Source: Nonomuraea turcica (lineage in GTDB: Bacteria > Actinomycetota > Actinomycetes > Streptosporangiales > Streptosporangiaceae). From it: 64,000 nucleotides of DNA. Below the pieces are notes generated by a model. It was not told the origin of the DNA, made no database searches, and saw nothing but the letters and a program-made list of their open reading frames with translations. The stretch spans positions 372,001-436,000 of the forward strand of contig NZ_JAUZQF010000001.1 in NCBI RefSeq assembly GCF_030718205.1, given 5' to 3'. Below are positions 30,761 through 39,354 of this stretch, piece after piece. Position 1 is the stretch's first letter, and every line of letters begins with the position of its first letter. A program made the translations under genes and the position numbers.

Positions 30761-32212
30761 ATGGAGATCCTCGTTGCTGTCATAGGTCTTGCCGGTGCGC
30801 TCCTCGCCGCCTTCGCGGCCGGTGCCTTGATCAGACGGCTGCGCGACGAGCCAGAGGGATGGTTGATCGCCTGGACCGTCGCGGCCGTGGCGCTGTGCCT
30901 GTCACTGGGTGTGATCGCGGTCGGCTACCTCATGGGGTTCGGGTCGGTCACGTTCCGGCTCTATCAGGTGACGGGATCGATGCTGGCGCCGCTCTGGCTG
31001 GCCGTCGGCATGATCCAGCTGCTGACCGAGCGGGTGCCGCCGCGGTTCCTCGCGTGGTTGATGGGCATCGCGCTGACCATCGTCGCGGGCACGATCATGA
31101 TCATCGACCCGCTGAAGTCGACCGAGATGGGCAAGACGCTGCCCGCGAGCTCGAGCTTCTGGAATCTCGTCCCCAGCTACCTGCTGATCGGCGTGCACGC
31201 GGTCGCGGTGCTGATCATGCTGGCGATGCTGGTGGTCGCGGCGATCAAATGGCGCAGCGGCGACGAGTACGACACCGACAACCTGCACGCGTCCCTGGTC
31301 ATCGTCCCGTCGGGGATCGCGCTCGTCGGCGCGATGAGGTTCACGGTGCCACCGCTGTTCACCACGGCGCTGCTGGCCGTGGCCGCCGCGGCGATCTGGT
31401 ACACCGTGCTGCGGCCGCTGGCGCCGTACGAGGACGACGATGAGGACGACTTCGACGACCAGCGAGGAGCCCCTGTGAGGCAGGAATCGCCGATGCCGGC
31501 CGGCGGCCGTTCCCAGCGGGGGCGCGGGGCCATGCCGGAGCCCGTGCCGGCGGCGGACCTGCCGCCGGGCCCGCCGCCCAGGCCCACGGGCCTGGGCGAT
31601 CTGGTGGCCGAATACCGGGCGGGGGACCAGCAGGTCGACTACGCCGCCCGCATGGTGCCGCCGTCCGGCGCCGGCCCCTCGACCGGTTACATCATGAACG
31701 GCGCCCCGCCCCAGCCGGCGCCGCCCCAGCAAGACCTGCCGCCCCAGCGCGCCGACTACGCGATGCCGCCCGGTCCGCCGCCGTCGGGCCCGGCCACCGG
31801 GATGTTCTACACCGGCTCCGACGTGTTCTCGCCCGCCCCGCCCCAGCCCCAGCCCCAGCAGCAGCCCGGCTCCAGCAAGCCGTCACCGAACATCTACGGC
31901 CTGCTGACCGTGTTCACGATCATGGACGGCGCGGGGGAGGCGTTCGACCGGCTCGCCGAGGCGACGGTGGAGGCGGTGCGCCGCGGCGAGCCCGACACGC
32001 TGGTGTACGTCTGCCACGCCGTCAAGTCGGCGCCCCTGCAGCGCATCGTCTACGAGCTCTACCGTGACGAGGTGGCCTACCGCGACCACCAGCGCCAGCC
32101 GCACGTCGAGAGGTTCGTCAACGAGCGGCAGTCCATGGTGCTGGCCACCAACGTCATCGAGCTCAACATCAACGCCGCGAAGGTCGTGCCCCTGCCGACG
32201 GCGATGTTCTGA
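30761..32212 (+). CDS. Seven-helix membrane protein with Pro-rich linker and ABM-like domain
   Basis: The 483-residue protein has three parts. Residues 1-220 hold about seven hydrophobic helices. Residues 224-375 are an acidic stretch (DDDEDDFDD) followed by a Pro/Gln-rich linker. Residues 377-483 form a soluble ferredoxin-like domain (VYELYRDEVAYRDHQRQPHV segment) typical of the antibiotic biosynthesis monooxygenase/Dabb superfamily. This order is unusual. It is transcribed towards rex and ends 4 bases before the convergent glutaredoxin gene. The membrane part resembles small sensor or scaffold modules; no enzymatic role is shown. Confidence 0.75.
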   Translation: MEILVAVIGLAGALLAAFAAGALIRRLRDEPEGWLIAWTVAAVALCLSLGVIAVGYLMGFGSVTFRLYQVTGSMLAPLWLAVGMIQLLTERVPPRFLAWLMGIALTIVAGTIMIIDPLKSTEMGKTLPASSSFWNLVPSYLLIGVHAVAVLIMLAMLVVAAIKWRSGDEYDTDNLHASLVIVPSGIALVGAMRFTVPPLFTTALLAVAAAAIWYTVLRPLAPYEDDDEDDFDDQRGAPVRQESPMPAGGRSQRGRGAMPEPVPAADLPPGPPPRPTGLGDLVAEYRAGDQQVDYAARMVPPSGAGPSTGYIMNGAPPQPAPPQQDLPPQRADYAMPPGPPPSGPATGMFYTGSDVFSPAPPQPQPQQQPGSSKPSPNIYGLLTVFTIMDGAGEAFDRLAEATVEAVRRGEPDTLVYVCHAVKSAPLQRIVYELYRDEVAYRDHQRQPHVERFVNERQSMVLATNVIELNINAAKVVPLPTAMF

Positions 32213-32216
32213 GGAT

Positions 32217-32453
32217 TCAGGCGGAGAGCGCGGCGCGCAGGCGGCCCTCGTCGACCCGCCAGAAGTCGTGCTGCACGCCGTCGATCAGCGTCACCGGGAT
32301 CATCTCCCAGTATTTCTCCCTGAGCTCCTCGGAAGTCTCGATGCTGACTTCCTCCCAGGGCACGCCGAGCTCGTCGGCCACCCTGGCGATGACCTCGCGC
32401 GCGTCGTCACACAAGTGACAGCCGGGTTTTCCGATGAGCGTGATGCGGTGCAT
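32217..32453 (-). CDS. Glutaredoxin-like protein
   Basis: The 78-residue protein is a minimal thioredoxin fold with a CHLC redox motif (Cys11 and Cys14, GKPGCHLCDDA), the cis-Pro segment IPVTL near residues 52-56 and a C-terminal helix. It likely reduces disulfides using a thiol such as mycothiol or acts as a thioredoxin-like carrier. It diverges from rex, and the Rex operator lies between the two starts, so its expression may follow NADH/NAD+ status. Confidence 0.88.
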   Translation of the reverse strand: MHRITLIGKPGCHLCDDAREVIARVADELGVPWEEVSIETSEELREKYWEMIPVTLIDGVQHDFWRVDEGRLRAALSA

Positions 32454-32475
32454 AGGGCAACCGTACTCCGGTTAC

Positions 32476-32495
32476 TTTGTGCATCGGTTCACAAA
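32476..32495. promoter_or_regulatory. Rex operator (ROP) between glutaredoxin and rex
   Basis: TTTGTG-N8-CACAAA is a perfect dyad and fits the actinobacterial Rex operator (TGTGAACGCGTTCACA type), with TTCACAAA complete on one side and TGTGCA on the other. It is 23 bases upstream of the glutaredoxin start and about 73 upstream of rex. Confidence 0.88.
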
Positions 32496-32567
32496 GGGAT
32501 TAACCTGAAAGACGGTTCGATTCCATCACGCGGTCCCCAAGCCGCCCGTCCCCTGGAGCTCCGGCAC

Positions 32568-33245
32568 GTGAAGAGCCCGTCCCAGCCCCGTGACCGCGGC
32601 ATCCCCGAGGCGACAGTCGCCCGGCTCCCGCTGTACCTGCGGGCGTTGCACGGGATGGCCGAGCGGGGCATCGCCACCGTCAGCTCCGAGGACCTGGCCG
32701 TGGCCGCGGGGGTCAACTCCGCCAAGCTCCGCAAGGATCTGTCACATCTCGGCTCATACGGCACCCGGGGCGTAGGCTATGACGTGGAGTACCTCGTCTA
32801 CCAGATCTCCCGCGAGCTCGGGCTGACGCAGGACTGGGCGGTCGCGATCGTCGGTGTCGGTAACCTCGGCCGCGCGCTGGCCAACTACGGCGGCTTCGTC
32901 TCCAGAGGCTTCCGTGTGGCGGCGCTGGTCGATGCCGACCCCGAAGTCGTGGGCGACACTATCGCGGGGTTGAATGTGGAGCACATCGACGAACTGGAAG
33001 CCGTCATCAAACGGCGCGGAGTCTCGATCGTGGTGCTGGCGACACCGGCGGAGGCGGCGCAGGAGGTCTGCGAGCGCGTGATTGCCGTAGGCGTCACCAG
33101 CATCCTGAACTTCGCACCGGTTGTGCTTTCCGTCCCGGATAGTGTCGATGTCCGTAAGGTCGACTTGTCAATCGAACTGCAGATTCTCGCGTTCCACGAG
33201 CAACGCAAAGCTGGGGGGCCACTCATGGCGGTGGACAGTCAATGA
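32568..33245 (+). CDS. rex: Redox-sensing transcriptional repressor Rex
   Basis: The 225-residue repressor has an N-terminal winged helix (about residues 15-75; VNSAKLRKDLSHLGSYGTRG) and a C-terminal Rossmann domain with GVGNLGRALANY (about 88-99), then a swapped C-terminal helix. Rex binds NADH when the ratio is high and leaves its operators. GTG 32568 follows GGAG at 32555-32558. It overlaps hemA by 4 bases, so it is the first gene of rex-hemACDB. Operators lie at 32476-32495 and 51900-51919. Confidence 0.96.
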   Translation: MKSPSQPRDRGIPEATVARLPLYLRALHGMAERGIATVSSEDLAVAAGVNSAKLRKDLSHLGSYGTRGVGYDVEYLVYQISRELGLTQDWAVAIVGVGNLGRALANYGGFVSRGFRVAALVDADPEVVGDTIAGLNVEHIDELEAVIKRRGVSIVVLATPAEAAQEVCERVIAVGVTSILNFAPVVLSVPDSVDVRKVDLSIELQILAFHEQRKAGGPLMAVDSQ

Positions 33246-34498
33246 GTGTTCTGGCGATCGGACTCAGCCACCGGACCTCTCCGGTGGCCCTTCTCGAGCG
33301 CGTGTCGATAACGGGCGACGCGCTCGTCAAGCTGCTGCACGACCTGCAGGAGGACCCCTGCGTGGCCGAGGCCATGGTGGTCTCGACCTGCAACAGGGTC
33401 GAGGTCTACGTCACCGTCGACCGCTTCCACCCCGCCGTCAACGCCGTCACCGGCCTCCTGGGCCGGCACTCGGGCGTCCCTGTCGAGGAGCTGACGCCGC
33501 ACCTCTACGTGCATTACGAGGAGCAGGCGGTCGAGCACCTGTTCTCCGTCGTGTGCGGGCTCGACTCCATGGTCGTGGGCGAGGGCCAGATCCTCGGCCA
33601 GGTCCGCCAGGCGCTCAAGCTGGCGCAGCGCCGGGGCACCGTGGGCGCCGCCCTCAACGACCTGGTCCAGCAGGCGCTGCGGGTGGGCAAGCGGGCGCAC
33701 ACCGACACCGGCATCGACCAGGCCGGCGCCTCCCTCGTCACCGCGGGCCTGGCGCTGGCGGGCGAGCTGGCAGGGCTGCGGGTGCTGGTGGTCGGCGCCG
33801 GCTCGATGAGCTCGCTGGCCGCCGCCACGCTCGTGCGCGCGGGCGTGACCGACATCGTGGTGGCCAACCGGACGTACGAGCGGGGCGCCCGGCTGGCCGA
33901 GAAGGTCGGCGGGCGCGCGGTGGAGTTCTCCGCCGTGGCGCGGGAGCTCGCCGAGGCCGACCTTGTGATCACGTGCACGGGCGCGGGCCGCCACATCATC
34001 ACGCCTGACATGCTGAGCCGGCCGGCCTTCCTGCTGGACCTGGCGCTGCCGCACGACATCGACCCCGCCGTGCGCGAGGTTGCCGGCGTCACGCTGGTCG
34101 ACCTGGAGACGATCCAGGAGTCCGGCATCGGCTCGCAGGAGGGCGACGCGGTCCCGTCCGTACGCGCCCTCGTCGCCGAAGAGCTGCGGGCCTACCTCGA
34201 CGCCGAGCGGGCCGCCAAGGTCACTCCGACCGTGGTGGCGCTGCGCACCAAGGCCGCGGGCGTGGTCGAGTCCGAGCTGGGCCGCCTGCTGATGCGGGTG
34301 CCCGACCTCGACGAGCGGTCCAGGGACGAGGTCGCGATGACCGTGCAGCGGGTCGTCGACAAGCTGCTCCACGAGCCGACCGTGCGTGTCAAGCAGCTGG
34401 CCTCCTGCCCAGGAGGCGATCATTATGCGGAAGCGCTGCGTGAGTTGTTCAATCTTGATCCGAAGATGCCCGAGGCCGTGAGGGAGGTGGAGCTGTGA
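33242..34498 (+). CDS. hemA: Glutamyl-tRNA reductase
   Basis: The 418-residue enzyme reduces glutamyl-tRNA to glutamate-1-semialdehyde, the committed step of C5-pathway heme synthesis. The thioester nucleophile is Cys50 in STCNRVEVY; GLDSMVVGEGQILGQ follows near residues 100-115, an NADPH Rossmann domain near 175-185, and a long C-terminal dimerisation helix. It overlaps rex and hemC by 4 bases each, so translation of the operon is coupled. Confidence 0.97.
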   Translation: MSVLAIGLSHRTSPVALLERVSITGDALVKLLHDLQEDPCVAEAMVVSTCNRVEVYVTVDRFHPAVNAVTGLLGRHSGVPVEELTPHLYVHYEEQAVEHLFSVVCGLDSMVVGEGQILGQVRQALKLAQRRGTVGAALNDLVQQALRVGKRAHTDTGIDQAGASLVTAGLALAGELAGLRVLVVGAGSMSSLAAATLVRAGVTDIVVANRTYERGARLAEKVGGRAVEFSAVARELAEADLVITCTGAGRHIITPDMLSRPAFLLDLALPHDIDPAVREVAGVTLVDLETIQESGIGSQEGDAVPSVRALVAEELRAYLDAERAAKVTPTVVALRTKAAGVVESELGRLLMRVPDLDERSRDEVAMTVQRVVDKLLHEPTVRVKQLASCPGGDHYAEALRELFNLDPKMPEAVREVEL

Positions 34499-35394
34499 GG
34501 TTGGGGACCCGCAGGAGCCTGATGGCCACCACGCAGTCGCAGATGGTGGCCGACGCCTACACCGAGCGCACCGGGCGCTCGATCGAGCTGGTGGGCGTCA
34601 CCACGTTCGGCGACGTCACGAAGGCCCACCTCGCCCAGCTCGGCGGCACGGGCGTGTTCGTCACCGCGCTGCGTGACAAGCTGCTCGAAGGCGAGATCGA
34701 CTTCGCCGTGCACTCGCTCAAGGACCTGCCGACCAAGCAGGACCCGCGCTTCACACTGGCCGCGATCCCGGCCCGGCACGACCACCGCGACGCGCTCGTC
34801 GGGCCACACAAGTTCGCCGACCTGGCGCCCGGCGCCCGGGTCGGCACCGGCTCGCCGCGCAGGATCGCCATGCTCAGCGCCATGCGCCCCGACCTGGAAT
34901 ACGTCCCGATCCGCGGCAACGCCGACACGCGCATCGGCAAGGTGGCCTCCGGCGAGCTGGACGCCGTCGTGCTGGCCTCGGCCGGCCTGACCAGGATCGG
35001 CCGCGCCGCGGACGTCGCGCAGATCTTCGAGATCGAAGAGCTGCTGCCCGCGCCCGGCCAGGGCGCGCTGGCCGTCGAGTGCCGCGCCGACCGCCCCGAC
35101 CTCATCGAGTTCCTCAGCGTGCTCGACGACCCGCGCACCCGCTCCGCGGTGACCGCCGAGCGTGAGGTGCTGGCCGCCCTGGAGGCCGGCTGCGCTGCTC
35201 CAGTGGGTGCTTTCGCGCTCGATGACGGGCACACTCTGAACTTGACCGCCACGGTCGTCGCCATCGACGGCCGTGAAGCGGTCCGCAAGTCCGCCGCCGG
35301 CTCTCCTTCGGAGGCTGTAAACCTGGGCCGCCGCCTCGCGGCCGAGATGATCGCCGAAGGGGCCGACAGATTGATGGGGGAGCATTCCCATTGA
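34495..35394 (+). CDS. hemC: Hydroxymethylbilane synthase (porphobilinogen deaminase)
   Basis: The 299-residue enzyme polymerises four porphobilinogens. The dipyrromethane cofactor Cys is Cys233 in ALEAGCAAPVGAF. The N-terminal GTRRS motif and the SLKDLPT and LPAPGQGAL motifs are intact. The start GTG 34495 lies within the hemA stop. Length is near the 300-315 typical for the family. Confidence 0.97.
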   Translation: MRLGTRRSLMATTQSQMVADAYTERTGRSIELVGVTTFGDVTKAHLAQLGGTGVFVTALRDKLLEGEIDFAVHSLKDLPTKQDPRFTLAAIPARHDHRDALVGPHKFADLAPGARVGTGSPRRIAMLSAMRPDLEYVPIRGNADTRIGKVASGELDAVVLASAGLTRIGRAADVAQIFEIEELLPAPGQGALAVECRADRPDLIEFLSVLDDPRTRSAVTAEREVLAALEAGCAAPVGAFALDDGHTLNLTATVVAIDGREAVRKSAAGSPSEAVNLGRRLAAEMIAEGADRLMGEHSH

Positions 35395-36950
35395 GCTCCG
35401 ATAGTCCAACCTCCGGTTTCGTCGCGTTCGTGGGCGCGGGTCCCGGCGATCCCAATCTGCTCACGCTCCGCGCCGCCGAGCTGCTCGCCAAGGCCGACGC
35501 CGTGGTGCTCGGCGAGGAAGCGCACCGCCCGCTGCTGCGTCACTGCCGCGAAGGCGTCCAGGTCGTCGAGGACGACGACCTGAGGGACAAGATCGTCAAG
35601 CGCGCGATGAGCGGGCAGGTCGTGGTACGCCTGTGCGCGGGCGACCCCATGCTGTTCTCCTCGATCACCGAGGAGGTCGCGGCCTGCGCCACGGCGGAGG
35701 TGGACTTCGAGATCGTGCCCGGCGTGCCGCCCGCGACCGCGGTGCTCACCTACGCGGGCATCCCGCCGGCCACGGCCGTGCCCGAGTTCAGGATCGTGGA
35801 CGCCGCGCAGGAGCAGGACTGGGCCCAGCACGCAGCCTGCCGCGGCACCCTGGTCATCTACCACGGCATCGGCGACGCCGTGGCCATCGGCAAGGCCCTC
35901 ATCGCCGGCGGCAAGCCCGACACCACGCCGGTCGCCGTCAGCAGTGGCGGCACCACGACCGAGCAATACACCGTCGTGTCCTCGCTCGGCAGGCTGCAGG
36001 CCGACCTCAAGCACGCCGGGTTCACCGAGCCCGCGCTGATCGTGGTCGGCGAGGCTGTCGGGCTGCGGGACAAGTTGTCGTGGTTCGAGACCAAGCCGCT
36101 GTTCGGCTGGCGGGTGCTGGTTCCCCGTACCAAAGAGCAGTCGCGCAGCCTGTCCGAGCAGCTCGTCGCCTACGGCGCGGTGCCGGAGGAGGTGCCGACC
36201 ATCTCGGTCGAGCCGCCCCGCACGCCGCAGCAGATGGACCGCGCGATCAAGGGCCTGGTCACGGGCCGCTACGAGTGGGTGGCCTTCACCAGCGCCAACG
36301 CGGTCAAGGCCGTACGCGAGAAGTTCGAGGAATACGGCCTCGACGCACGGGCCTTCGCCGGGCTCAAGGTGGCGGCCGTGGGCGATGCGACCGCGCAGGC
36401 CCTGGTCGAGTTCGGGGTCAGGCCGGACCTGCTGCCGTCGGGCGAGCAGTCGTCCGAGGGGCTGGTGGCCGAGTGGCCGCCGTACGACTCGATGCTCGAC
36501 CCGATCAACCGGGTGCTGCTGCCGCGGGCCGACATCTCGACCGACACGCTGGTGGCCGGGCTCACCGAGCTGGGCTGGGAGTGCGATGACGTCACCGCCT
36601 ACCGGACCGTGCGGGCCGCGCCGCCGCCCGCGCCCATCCGCGAGGCGATCAAGGGTGGCGGCTTCGACGCCGTGCTCTTCACGTCGTCGTCCACCGTGCG
36701 CAACCTGGTGGGCATCGCGGGCAAGCCGCACAACGTCACCGTGATCGCGGTCATCGGGCCGCAGACGGCCAAGACCGCCGAGGAGTTCGGGCTCCGGGTC
36801 GACGTCATGTCCGACAAGCCATCCGCATCCGCCTTGGCCGCCGCACTGGCCGAGTACGGTGCCAAGCAGCGCCAAGCGGCGTTGGCCGCGGGAGACACCC
36901 CGCGCAAGCCCTCGCAGAACCGCCGGGGCGCGAGAAGGAGACTCAGATGA
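35391..36950 (+). CDS. hemD: Uroporphyrinogen-III synthase with N-terminal methylase-like domain
   Basis: The 519-residue fusion joins a tetrapyrrole-methylase fold (residues 1 to about 235, [13 protein letters not shown] at 16-28) to uroporphyrinogen-III synthase (about 240-495, VFTSANAV-like segment [17 protein letters not shown]). HemD closes the tetrapyrrole ring. The methylase half, which in CobA makes precorrin-2 for siroheme and B12, is divergent: the usual GGDPxxxGRG loop reads [11 protein letters not shown] and the usual PLTHR segment is absent. Whether it still methylates is uncertain. Confidence 0.9.
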   Translation: MSSDSPTSGFVAFVGAGPGDPNLLTLRAAELLAKADAVVLGEEAHRPLLRHCREGVQVVEDDDLRDKIVKRAMSGQVVVRLCAGDPMLFSSITEEVAACATAEVDFEIVPGVPPATAVLTYAGIPPATAVPEFRIVDAAQEQDWAQHAACRGTLVIYHGIGDAVAIGKALIAGGKPDTTPVAVSSGGTTTEQYTVVSSLGRLQADLKHAGFTEPALIVVGEAVGLRDKLSWFETKPLFGWRVLVPRTKEQSRSLSEQLVAYGAVPEEVPTISVEPPRTPQQMDRAIKGLVTGRYEWVAFTSANAVKAVREKFEEYGLDARAFAGLKVAAVGDATAQALVEFGVRPDLLPSGEQSSEGLVAEWPPYDSMLDPINRVLLPRADISTDTLVAGLTELGWECDDVTAYRTVRAAPPPAPIREAIKGGGFDAVLFTSSSTVRNLVGIAGKPHNVTVIAVIGPQTAKTAEEFGLRVDVMSDKPSASALAAALAEYGAKQRQAALAAGDTPRKPSQNRRGARRRLR

Positions 36951-37930
36951 GCGCGCGATTCCCGGTCGCCCGGCCGCGGCGGCTGCGCCGCAGCCCCGCG
37001 TTGCGGCGGATGGTGGCGGGCACCCGGCTGCACGCCGCCGACCTGATCCTGCCCATGTTCGTCAAGGAAGGCATCACCGAGCCGCAGCCGGTGGCCTCCA
37101 TGCCGGGCGTGGTGCAGCACACCCGCGACTCGCTGCGCAAGGCCGCGCACGAGGCGGCGGAGGCCGGCGTGGGCGGGCTGATCCTCTTCGGCATCCCCGC
37201 CGTCAAGGACGCCCGCGGCTCGGCCGCCGACGACCCCGACGGCATCCTGCAGCTCGCGCTGCGCGACGTGAACGCCGAGGTCGGCGACTCCATCGTGGTC
37301 ATGGCCGACACATGCCTCGACGAGTTCACCGACAACGGGCACTGCGGGATCCTCACCCCGTCCGGTGACGTGGACAACGACGCCACGCTAGAGCGCTACG
37401 CCTCGATCGCGGTGGCCCAGGCCGAGGCCGGGTCGCAGATGGTGGCGCCGAGCGGGATGATGGACGGCCAGGTGGGGGCGATCCGCGCGGCACTGGACGG
37501 CGCCGGTTACGGAAATATCCCGATTTTGGCCTATTCCGCCAAGTATGCGTCCGCCTTCTTCGGGCCGTTCCGCGACGCCGCCGAGTGCGCGCCGCAGTTC
37601 GGCGACCGCAGCACCCACCAGCAGGACCCCGCCGGGCCGCTGGAGGAGGCGCTGCGCGAGGTCCGGCTCGACCTCGCCGAGGGCGCCGACGCCGTCATGG
37701 TCAAGCCGGCGCTGGCCTACCTCGACATCATCGCCCGCTTCCGGGACGAGGTGGACGTGCCCGTGGCCGCTTACCAGGTGAGCGGCGAGTACGCCATGAT
37801 CGAGGCCGCGGCGGCCAACGGCTGGGTGGACCGGGAGCGGATGATCATGGAGTCGCTGGTCGCGATCAAGCGGGCCGGGGCCGACCTGATCTTGACGTAC
37901 TGGGCCACCGAAGTGGCGCGGCGTGTCTGA
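36947..37930 (+). CDS. hemB: Delta-aminolevulinic acid dehydratase
   Basis: The 327-residue enzyme condenses two aminolevulinates to porphobilinogen. Active-site lysines are Lys199 ([12 protein letters not shown]) and Lys253 ([12 protein letters not shown]). The metal region has Cys123, Asp125 and Cys133, so one of the three zinc cysteines of eukaryotic enzymes is Asp, a mixed site. It is the last gene of rex-hemACDB, with terminators at 37934-37993. Confidence 0.96.
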   Translation: MSARFPVARPRRLRRSPALRRMVAGTRLHAADLILPMFVKEGITEPQPVASMPGVVQHTRDSLRKAAHEAAEAGVGGLILFGIPAVKDARGSAADDPDGILQLALRDVNAEVGDSIVVMADTCLDEFTDNGHCGILTPSGDVDNDATLERYASIAVAQAEAGSQMVAPSGMMDGQVGAIRAALDGAGYGNIPILAYSAKYASAFFGPFRDAAECAPQFGDRSTHQQDPAGPLEEALREVRLDLAEGADAVMVKPALAYLDIIARFRDEVDVPVAAYQVSGEYAMIEAAAANGWVDRERMIMESLVAIKRAGADLILTYWATEVARRV

Positions 37931-37933
37931 TTG

Positions 37934-37993
37934 GCGAGCCTCCGCTCGCGTACCTCGATGGATGTCCTCGCTTCGCTGCGGATCCATCGAGGT
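37934..37993 (+). terminator. Double hairpin terminator of the rex-hem operon
   Basis: GCGAGC/GCTCGC (37934-37939 with 37944-37949) is followed by a perfect 12-base stem (37952-37963 with 37982-37993). Both lie right after the hemB stop codon, and they fill the start of a 226-base gap. Confidence 0.8.
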
Positions 37994-38156
37994 CTGACTG
38001 GCAAGCTTCCACACGCGTACCAAGGGGTTTCCCGTCAACTCCTGTGGCCTGTGCGTTAGAGTGCGATAACAAGTGCTGGTGTGTCCCGCGTGTGCTTAAG
38101 TCCGCCCGGAGCCGGGACCTCCTCAGGCGCGCGAGGGATTGTGACGGGAGACACCA

Positions 38157-38786
38157 ATGGTGGGGGTACCACTGGCTCGGCGTACCAAAAAGCGGCCGCG
38201 ACCGACGCGCATCAGCGCCGTGCTCGAATACGCGGCCATGGGCTGGCCCGTGGTGCCCGGCGCCTATCCGCTTCGGAACGGTCCGCGCGCGTGCTCCTGT
38301 GATCGGCTCGGCTGTCCCGACCCGGGTGCCCACCCGCTGTCTCCCGCCTGGTCGCTCCAGGCCACGACGGATCCCGCGCAGCTCACCCGATGGTGGCAGG
38401 CCGAGCCCGAGGCCGGTGTGATTCTGCCCACGGGACGTGTGTTCGACGTCTTCGACGTACCGCTCGCCGCCGGCCTATCGGCCCTCACCAGGATCGACGC
38501 CGCGGACGCTCACTCTGGCCCGGTCGCCGCAAGTGGCGACCGGGTCTTGTTTTATGTCGCCACGCGGGGCAACCCGGAGGACGAGGACGAGTGGTGGTCC
38601 TGTCACCTGGACTGCGGTCCGGCGACCATCGAGGACACGCCGGGGTTGCGGTGGCACTGCCGCGACAGCTACGTCCTCGCGCCGCCGTCGATGCTTCCCA
38701 GCGGCCAGCCCGTCACGTGGCTGCGGCCCCCGGACGGGCGGCCCTTGCCTGACCCGCTGCGCATCCTGGAGTGGCTCGCCGACTGA
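38157..38786 (+). CDS. Bifunctional primase/polymerase-domain protein
   Basis: The 209-residue protein consists of a single Prim-Pol-like N-terminal domain: a YAAMGWPVVPGAYPL entry motif (about residues 23-37), then a cysteine cluster (CSCDRLGCPDPGAH, about 46-59), then an acidic active-site-like region near 98-105 (FDVFDV), where primases hold DxD-type metal ligands. No helicase or phage genes lie nearby, and such short stand-alone proteins are common in actinobacteria. True polymerase activity is not assured. Confidence 0.75.
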   Translation: MVGVPLARRTKKRPRPTRISAVLEYAAMGWPVVPGAYPLRNGPRACSCDRLGCPDPGAHPLSPAWSLQATTDPAQLTRWWQAEPEAGVILPTGRVFDVFDVPLAAGLSALTRIDAADAHSGPVAASGDRVLFYVATRGNPEDEDEWWSCHLDCGPATIEDTPGLRWHCRDSYVLAPPSMLPSGQPVTWLRPPDGRPLPDPLRILEWLAD

Positions 38787-38787
38787 G

Positions 38788-39021
38788 TCAGAATCGGCGG
38801 ATGTCGCGCTGCTCGACGTCGGTCATGACCTTGGCCACTTTGCGTGAGCTTGTATTGGGCGCTCTCTACCCAGCGCCAGGCGCTCTTTGGAACTGGCCCC
38901 TCCGTACGTGTGGGCTCGCAGATGCGTAGCGGTTGCGTGGTGATCCGGTCGGCCCATGCTCGAGCGCGTCCGCGTTCCGAAGGAGATGCCACAGCGCGGA
39001 TGTGTCGATGAGGTAGGACAT
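38788..39021 (-). pseudogene. Degenerate VapC toxin (PIN domain)
   Basis: The start overlaps the vapB stop (TGATG) and reads MSYLIDTSALWHLL, a typical PIN-domain beginning with the first catalytic Asp. After about 20 codons (38959-38964, CTCGAG) the frame shifts; WADRITTQPLRICEPTRTE and later PVPKSAWRWVE continue in another frame, with about 20-30 residues missing between them. The tail TDVEQRDIRRF returns to the first frame and stops at 38788. Only about 78 codons remain of the usual 130, so the later catalytic acids are lost. Confidence 0.85.
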
Positions 39022-39254
39022 CAAGAGATGGCCTCTTTCCAGGCTGCCCTCGCTGCGTCACGCGCAGCCGAGGCGTCGTCGAATTCGCCTCGTTGCGCAC
39101 GCGCGGCGAGTTTCTCCGATGCCTCGATCCGTCTGACTCGCGCGACGTACTCGCGAAGCGCGAGGTTGACGGTCTCCTTCTTCGTTGTCGTGCCCATCAT
39201 GCGCATGGCCTCTTTGAGGACGTCGTCATCGATGTCGATCTGAGTGACAGACAC
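39021..39254 (-). CDS. VapB-family antitoxin
   Basis: The 77-residue protein has an N-terminal ribbon-helix-helix (IDIDDDVLKEAMRMMGTTTKKETVNLALREYV, about residues 6-38, interrupted here) and a C-terminal toxin-binding tail. It begins at GTG 39254 after GAGGAGGAA. The antitoxin is intact although its partner vapC is broken. The orphan may still autorepress or neutralise a related toxin elsewhere. Confidence 0.88.
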   Translation of the reverse strand: MSVTQIDIDDDVLKEAMRMMGTTTKKETVNLALREYVARVRRIEASEKLAARAQRGEFDDASAARDAARAAWKEAIS

Positions 39255-39354
39255 GCTTCCTCCTCATGTTGATGACCACTAAACGTTATGCACCTAGCCG
39301 TCATAGCGCGTGCTGGGGCGGAGAGCGGGATGGGGCGGGACTAACCTGGGTCGG

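Noticed and set aside
38157-38786. Primase-like gene as part of a plasmid or phage replicon
   Set aside because: No other replication, helicase or integration gene is present; single-domain proteins of this type are chromosomal in actinobacteria.
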